DNA of 64,000 nucleotides from positions 1 to 64,000 of the forward strand of contig NZ_JAGKQQ010000001.1 of assembly GCF_017939745.1 (NCBI RefSeq), given 5' to 3'. Origin of the DNA: Gemmata palustris (GTDB lineage Bacteria; Planctomycetota; Planctomycetia; Gemmatales; Gemmataceae). Made by a program: the position numbers and the translations under genes. Each line of letters opens with the position of its first letter. The stretch's first letter is position 1. Under the pieces are notes generated by a model that ran no database searches, was not told where the DNA came from, and saw only the letters and a list, made by a program, of their open reading frames with translations. Of this stretch, positions 60,822 through 64,000 are shown one piece after another.

Positions 60822-60883
60822 TTGACCAGAACCACCACGGGGACCGACACCATGCCCGCCGTCCTGACCGTACCGTCCGAGTT

Positions 60884-61689
60884 CGTTCTGTGGTAGTGGC
60901 TTGAACGGTGTCATGGTCCTACTCTGACCGGATGAGCAAATCGGCTACCGCCCTGGCCCCGATCCCGCCGTGCCCCCGGTGCTCGGGAACTCACGTGGTC
61001 CGGAACGGGGCCAACGCTTCTGGCACTCCGGTGTTCCGCTGCCAGGCGTGCCGCCGGCGGTTCGTGGCCGCTCCCAAGAAGGGTCCGGTCGGCGCGTCCG
61101 ACCAAGCCCTGGTGCTCCGGTTGCTGGGCGAGCGGGTCGGGATCCGAGCCATCGCCCGGATCACCGGCCGGTCCCGGTCTTGGATCCAAGGGTTCGTCAA
61201 CGCCCTGTACCGGGACGACACCCCGCGCGACCCGGGACCGCCCCCAAAAAGTCCGGTCCGGTCGTGATCGAGGCCGATGAGTTGTGGAGCTTCGTAGGGT
61301 CCAAGGATCAGGTGCGGTGGGTTTGGGTGGCCCTGGACGAGGGCACCCGTCGGGTTCTGGCGATGGTCGTCGGGGATCGGTCCGCCGCAACCGCCCAGCG
61401 CCTCTGGGGCGCATTGCCCCGTGGGTACCGGACCGGGGTCACCGTGTACACCGACTTCCTCGCCTCGTACCGCCAAGCGATCCCACGCGCCCGGCACCGG
61501 GCCGTGGGCAAGGACACGGGCCTCACCGCCCATGTCGAGCGCTTCTGGCTCACCCTCCGCCAGCGATGCGCCCGGTTCGTGCGAAAGACCCTCTCGTTCT
61601 CCAAGTGCGAGAGGAATCATCTCGGGGCACTTTGGTACTTTATCCGGCTCTATAACCTGTGCCATCAGTAAAGCCACTACCCGTTCTGT
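60884..61689 (+). mobile_element. IS1-like insertion sequence with 8-bp target duplication
   Basis: The element spans 60892-61681 (790 bp). Its ends are GGTAGTGGCTT and the complement AAGCCACTACC. It is flanked by exact CGTTCTGT copies (60884-60891 and 61682-61689). Length, two overlapping frames and the 8-bp duplication are as in the IS1 family. The exact duplication suggests recent arrival. Confidence 0.92.
60932..61671 (+). CDS. IS1-like InsA/InsB transposase with -1 frameshift site
   Basis: Frame 1 (60932-61267) is InsA-like: a zinc ribbon CPRCSGTHVVRNG then CQACRR, and an HTH (IARITGRSRSWIQGFV). Frame 2 is InsB-like: VIEADELWSFVGSKDQ (first Asp), VYTDFLASYRQA (second Asp) and HVERFWLTLRQRCARF (Glu), ending at 61671. 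The frames join by -1 slippage at C-CCA-AAA (61243-61249), as in IS1. The DDE residues are present. Confidence 0.9.
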
Positions 61690-61796
61690 GGTTCCGCCAG
61701 CGCCGCGGCCGGCCGTGGGAGATGGTCGCGCACGTCGGTACCGAGCGCGAGGCGTGGGCACTGATCGGCACCGGCGGGCGCAGGAACGGCGACTAG

Positions 61797-62120
61797 CTCG
61801 CGCTCCCGGCCGATCGGCAGCCGTAACGCGGCCCGACACAACCTGTTCCATCAACAGCAATTGCAACCAGACCAGCGTGAACGGCAACCCAATGGCTAAC
61901 GCCAGAGCTTCCCTCGCTGGACGCTCCAACGCAGGTCTATGGGTCCCTCCCTGACCCGATCCGCGGGGCACCCCACGGGGAACAGTCGGGCTCGCACACA
62001 CAGTAGCGGAAGGCCGGTTATCGTGACGCCTTCACGAGCGCGATCATCCGTGCAGAGGAGTCTATCGCAGCATCGATACATGGGAGAAGCAACCTGGTGG
62101 GCCCCTCACGAGAATATTTC
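61797..62120. other. 324-base gap, no gene seen
   Basis: A tail-to-tail gap between the split 41-codon gene and the degenerate AAA+ gene. A minus-strand reading (about 61880-61950) gives a hydrophobic run, but it has no start and is not called. No terminator hairpin was found. Confidence 0.4.
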
Positions 62121-63191
62121 TCACGGCTCGGATTCGGGAGTGTAGGTGTGAAGCATCTTGCGCACGGTCGCCCGGGTCATTCCCAGCCAACGGGCCGCGT
62201 GGATCTGGCGCCCACGGAGTTGGCGGAGCACTTCGGCGAGCAGCGCCGGTTCGAGCACCTGCATCAGCTCTCGAAAGAGGTCGCCCGACCCGGGTTCTTG
62301 CGGGGGACAGCGTTCGCGCACCCATTCCACAATCAGTGCCCTCAATTCTCCGAGCACCTGAATGGTCTGGACTTGGAGAGGGAGGTGCTCGGGGGCAATC
62401 GGGCCACCGTCCGCGCGGGCAAACGCGCGCAGCAAAGTGTTCCGTAATTCGAGCACGTTCCCGGGCCACGGGCGCGACTGAAGTGCGGACAGCGCGCCGG
62501 GTGTGAGGTGACCACCCGGTACCCCATTCGAGAAGATCAATAGGAAGCGTTCGGCCAGGTCCGGGATGTCCTCGACCCGGTCCCGGAGCGGGGGAAGCCA
62601 CAGGGACGCGACGCTCAACCGCTCGAACAGACCGCGGTGCAACCGACCGGCCCGAACCGCGGCCCTGGGATCGGGACCGACCGCGGCGATGAGTCGCGGG
62701 TCCGTCGGGCGTGGCGCCGAGCTTCCGACCGGCCACACCTCGCGGCGCTCGAGGACGCGGAGCAGTTGGATTTGCCAGGAAAGCGGAAGCGATTCGAGGT
62801 CGCCCACGAACAGGGTGCCCCCGTCGGCCTCCGAGAGTCGCCCGCGCGGCCCGTCAACAGCCCCGAAAAGCTGCTCCCCGCTATCCGTCAGTTCCGAGGT
62901 GTCGAGGTATGACACGAACGAGCGATCGCACTGCGCCCCGTTCGCGTGGATCGCGCGGGCCGCAAGTTCCGTTTCGGTACCCGGTTCCCCGAGGACGAGG
63001 ACACACGCGCGCGCGTGCGCGAGGAGCGCGATCCTCTTGTACACCGCTTGCATCGCGGGGCTGGTGCCGACGAGGGCGCCGGGCACGGGTTCGGTCTCAC
63101 TCGCGCCCAATCCGGGGCGCGGAACCGTGTGCTCGTTCCCGCGCGGTGGGTGCGCGTGGGGCTCAATGGGCGGTGTTCGGAGTGCGGCCAT
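62121..63191 (-). CDS. Degenerate sigma-54 activator-like AAA+ protein
   Basis: A 356-residue protein of the NtrC-type AAA+ fold. The core is plain (ALVGTSPAMQAVYKRIALLA, ADGGTLFVGDLESLPLSWQI, PLRDRVEDIPDLAERFLL, and a C-terminal Fis-like HTH RQIHAARWLGMTRATVRKML, here to ATVRK). But Walker A reads GEPGTETELAARAI, where GESGTGKELVARAI is normal, so the Lys is lost. The GAFTGA loop is absent (LFGAVDGPRGRLSE), and Walker B has GDLE for DE. It can hardly activate sigma-54 and may act as a DNA-binding adaptor or be decaying. Confidence 0.85.
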   Translation of the reverse strand: MAALRTPPIEPHAHPPRGNEHTVPRPGLGASETEPVPGALVGTSPAMQAVYKRIALLAHARACVLVLGEPGTETELAARAIHANGAQCDRSFVSYLDTSELTDSGEQLFGAVDGPRGRLSEADGGTLFVGDLESLPLSWQIQLLRVLERREVWPVGSSAPRPTDPRLIAAVGPDPRAAVRAGRLHRGLFERLSVASLWLPPLRDRVEDIPDLAERFLLIFSNGVPGGHLTPGALSALQSRPWPGNVLELRNTLLRAFARADGGPIAPEHLPLQVQTIQVLGELRALIVEWVRERCPPQEPGSGDLFRELMQVLEPALLAEVLRQLRGRQIHAARWLGMTRATVRKMLHTYTPESEP

Positions 63192-63558
63192 GCGCTAACC
63201 GGTGTGGGGCACCGACTCGCTCGGGGCAGGCGAAGGGGCAGCAAGGGCGGACAAATCAAACGGCTTTCCCCGCACAGTACGCGGTGCCTTTAGTGGGCAC
63301 CGGCTCGCACCACGAGGCCGACCGGCAACTGGACGATCGGGCCTTGCGTTCGTGAGCTGGTCGATCACCGTGGGCCAGTTCACGAACGTTACGGGATTGG
63401 GTACGACAACCGGGGCCGACTGCGGCCCATCCACCCCCGATCTTCGCTGTCTTTACCACCCCGCGGCGCACATCAAGCAGGGGGGCCGCCCAGCGCAGTG
63501 CTTACGGGTGCCCCGACAACGGGGCGGTCATCCTGCGACTTCTCTCGTGCTCAAAATG
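63192..63558. other. 367-base gap, no gene seen
   Basis: It lies between two minus-strand genes. No open frame here has a believable start or composition. A small hairpin (GCCCCGACAACGGGGC near 63510) is the only structure noticed. Confidence 0.35.
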
Positions 63559-63990
63559 CTACCAAAGCTCAAACGGCTCCAACTCGGTTGCCCTTTCAAT
63601 GGTGACTCTCAGTGGCGTCGTTGTAGCGTCCCGGTACCGCCCCTCGAGTACATCAGGGGCCTTTTCTGGATAGCTCGAGCCCTTCGACCCATCCGGCCAG
63701 AACACAGTAACGACGTAGTTACCGACCGGTGCCCCATCGTGCCGCTCAAAGGTCGTCAATCGGAACGTGCCGTCGGGTTCGACAACGGCCGTAGAGACAT
63801 TGCGCGGACCACCGTCCGTTCGTGGGTGGAACACAATGTGAGCACCGGCGGCCGGTTCTCCGCGCAAGAAAACCCTTCCACTCACGGCAACGCACGGCCC
63901 CGCTTTAGTCTCGATCAAGTGGCACCAGGCGGTGAACAGAACCACGCCGCCAACCCCGACAGCGAGTGTGCGATAATCAGGCACGCGCAC
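63559..63990 (-). CDS. Membrane-anchored Ig/transthyretin-like small protein
   Basis: A 143-residue protein. An N-terminal hydrophobic segment (LAVGVGGVVLFTAWCHLIE) is either a signal anchor or a lipobox-like signal with Cys after Trp. The rest matches the beta-sandwich of planctomycete DUF1559-linked lipoproteins: VSGRVFLRGEPAAGAHIVF, EPDGTFRLTTFERHDGAPVG and NYVVTVFWPDG. GTG 63990 or GTG 63984 could start it; the upstream region is cut by the window edge. It resembles the protein at 19446-19886. Confidence 0.72.
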   Translation of the reverse strand: MRVPDYRTLAVGVGGVVLFTAWCHLIETKAGPCVAVSGRVFLRGEPAAGAHIVFHPRTDGGPRNVSTAVVEPDGTFRLTTFERHDGAPVGNYVVTVFWPDGSKGSSYPEKAPDVLEGRYRDATTTPLRVTIERATELEPFELW

Positions 63991-64000
63991 CCCTACTTTT

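Larger units (their letters stand above)
60852..61796 (+). pseudogene. 41-codon gene split by an IS1-like element
   Basis: ATG 60852 begins MPAVLTVPSEFVL and is cut by an IS1-like element (60892-61681). Removing the element and one copy of the 8-bp duplication CGTTCTGT gives an uninterrupted reading that continues WFRQRRGRPWEMVAHVGTE and ends AWALIGTGGRRNGD at TAG 61794. The product is a basic 41-residue protein of unknown function, likely part of the replication module. Confidence 0.75.

Noticed and set aside
60991-62001. Minus-strand reading with a hydrophobic run near its start
   Set aside because: Most of it is antisense to the IS1-like transposase and it has no ribosome site.

Overview
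The window looks like part of the chromosome of a Gemmata-like planctomycete (order Gemmatales). The evidence is high G+C throughout, a TIGR02996-type protein, a DUF1580-like protein, a DUF1559 pilin-like protein paired with a small lipoprotein, Uma2-type and DUF4337 proteins, paralogous giant signal peptidases, a GAF-Ser/Thr kinase, and many dispersed palindromic repeats. No rRNA or tRNA gene was found.

Layout. 0-5 kb: small accessory genes and lexA (divergent from a DUF1580-like gene, with two operator-like palindromes between them), a 7-nt tandem repeat inside a nested inverted-repeat island, and a membrane-anchored coiled-coil protein. 5.8-14.6 kb: housekeeping genes polA, a Uma2 gene, coaE, rho, a GAF-kinase and ribH. 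14.7-15.9 kb: an IS4-superfamily element sitting inside a palindromic repeat. 16.2-19.0 kb: sulfate ABC transporter cysT-cysW-cysA. 19.4-27.4 kb: lipoprotein/DUF1559 pair, glycosyltransferase, aminotransferase, ornithine cyclodeaminase-like protein, ggt, metF. 27.5-31.9 kb: a minus-strand cluster of a MotA/ExbB-like channel, an ExbD-like protein, a two-helix membrane protein and a large membrane-linked P-loop GTPase-like protein. This is the best candidate for an undescribed energised envelope machine. 32-42 kb: thioesterase, two signal peptidases with inserted domains, lepA, two thioredoxin-like proteins, a Flp pilin, ilvD, an orphan Imm1-like protein and a nucleotidyltransferase pseudogene. 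43-53.5 kb: hybrid histidine kinase, an acidic repeat protein, a membrane glycosyltransferase-like protein, DUF4337, BON and fasciclin proteins, and a UvrC/Cho-like nuclease.

53.6-61.8 kb is foreign in character. A repressor-like RHH/HTH gene diverges from a strong TTGACA-TATATT promoter with repeated CACCTA boxes. Small early-type genes follow, then a lambda O-like initiator gene and a DnaC-like helicase loader. The initiator gene carries five internal iterons followed by an A-rich tract, as in the lambda origin. It is broken by an ISKra4-like element with a 9-bp target duplication, and a 41-codon gene downstream is broken by an IS1-like element with an 8-bp duplication. Both target genes can be rebuilt in frame. 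The region is best read as a decaying phage or integrative-element replication module. 62-64 kb holds a sigma-54-activator-like AAA+ protein that has lost its catalytic motifs, and a small envelope protein.

A second non-coding novelty occurs at 5.4 kb and 42.8 kb: a roughly 150-bp element with paired TGTTAGC-N3-TGTTAGC boxes around a conserved 28-bp core. All family assignments are made by reading motifs by eye; no database search was run.
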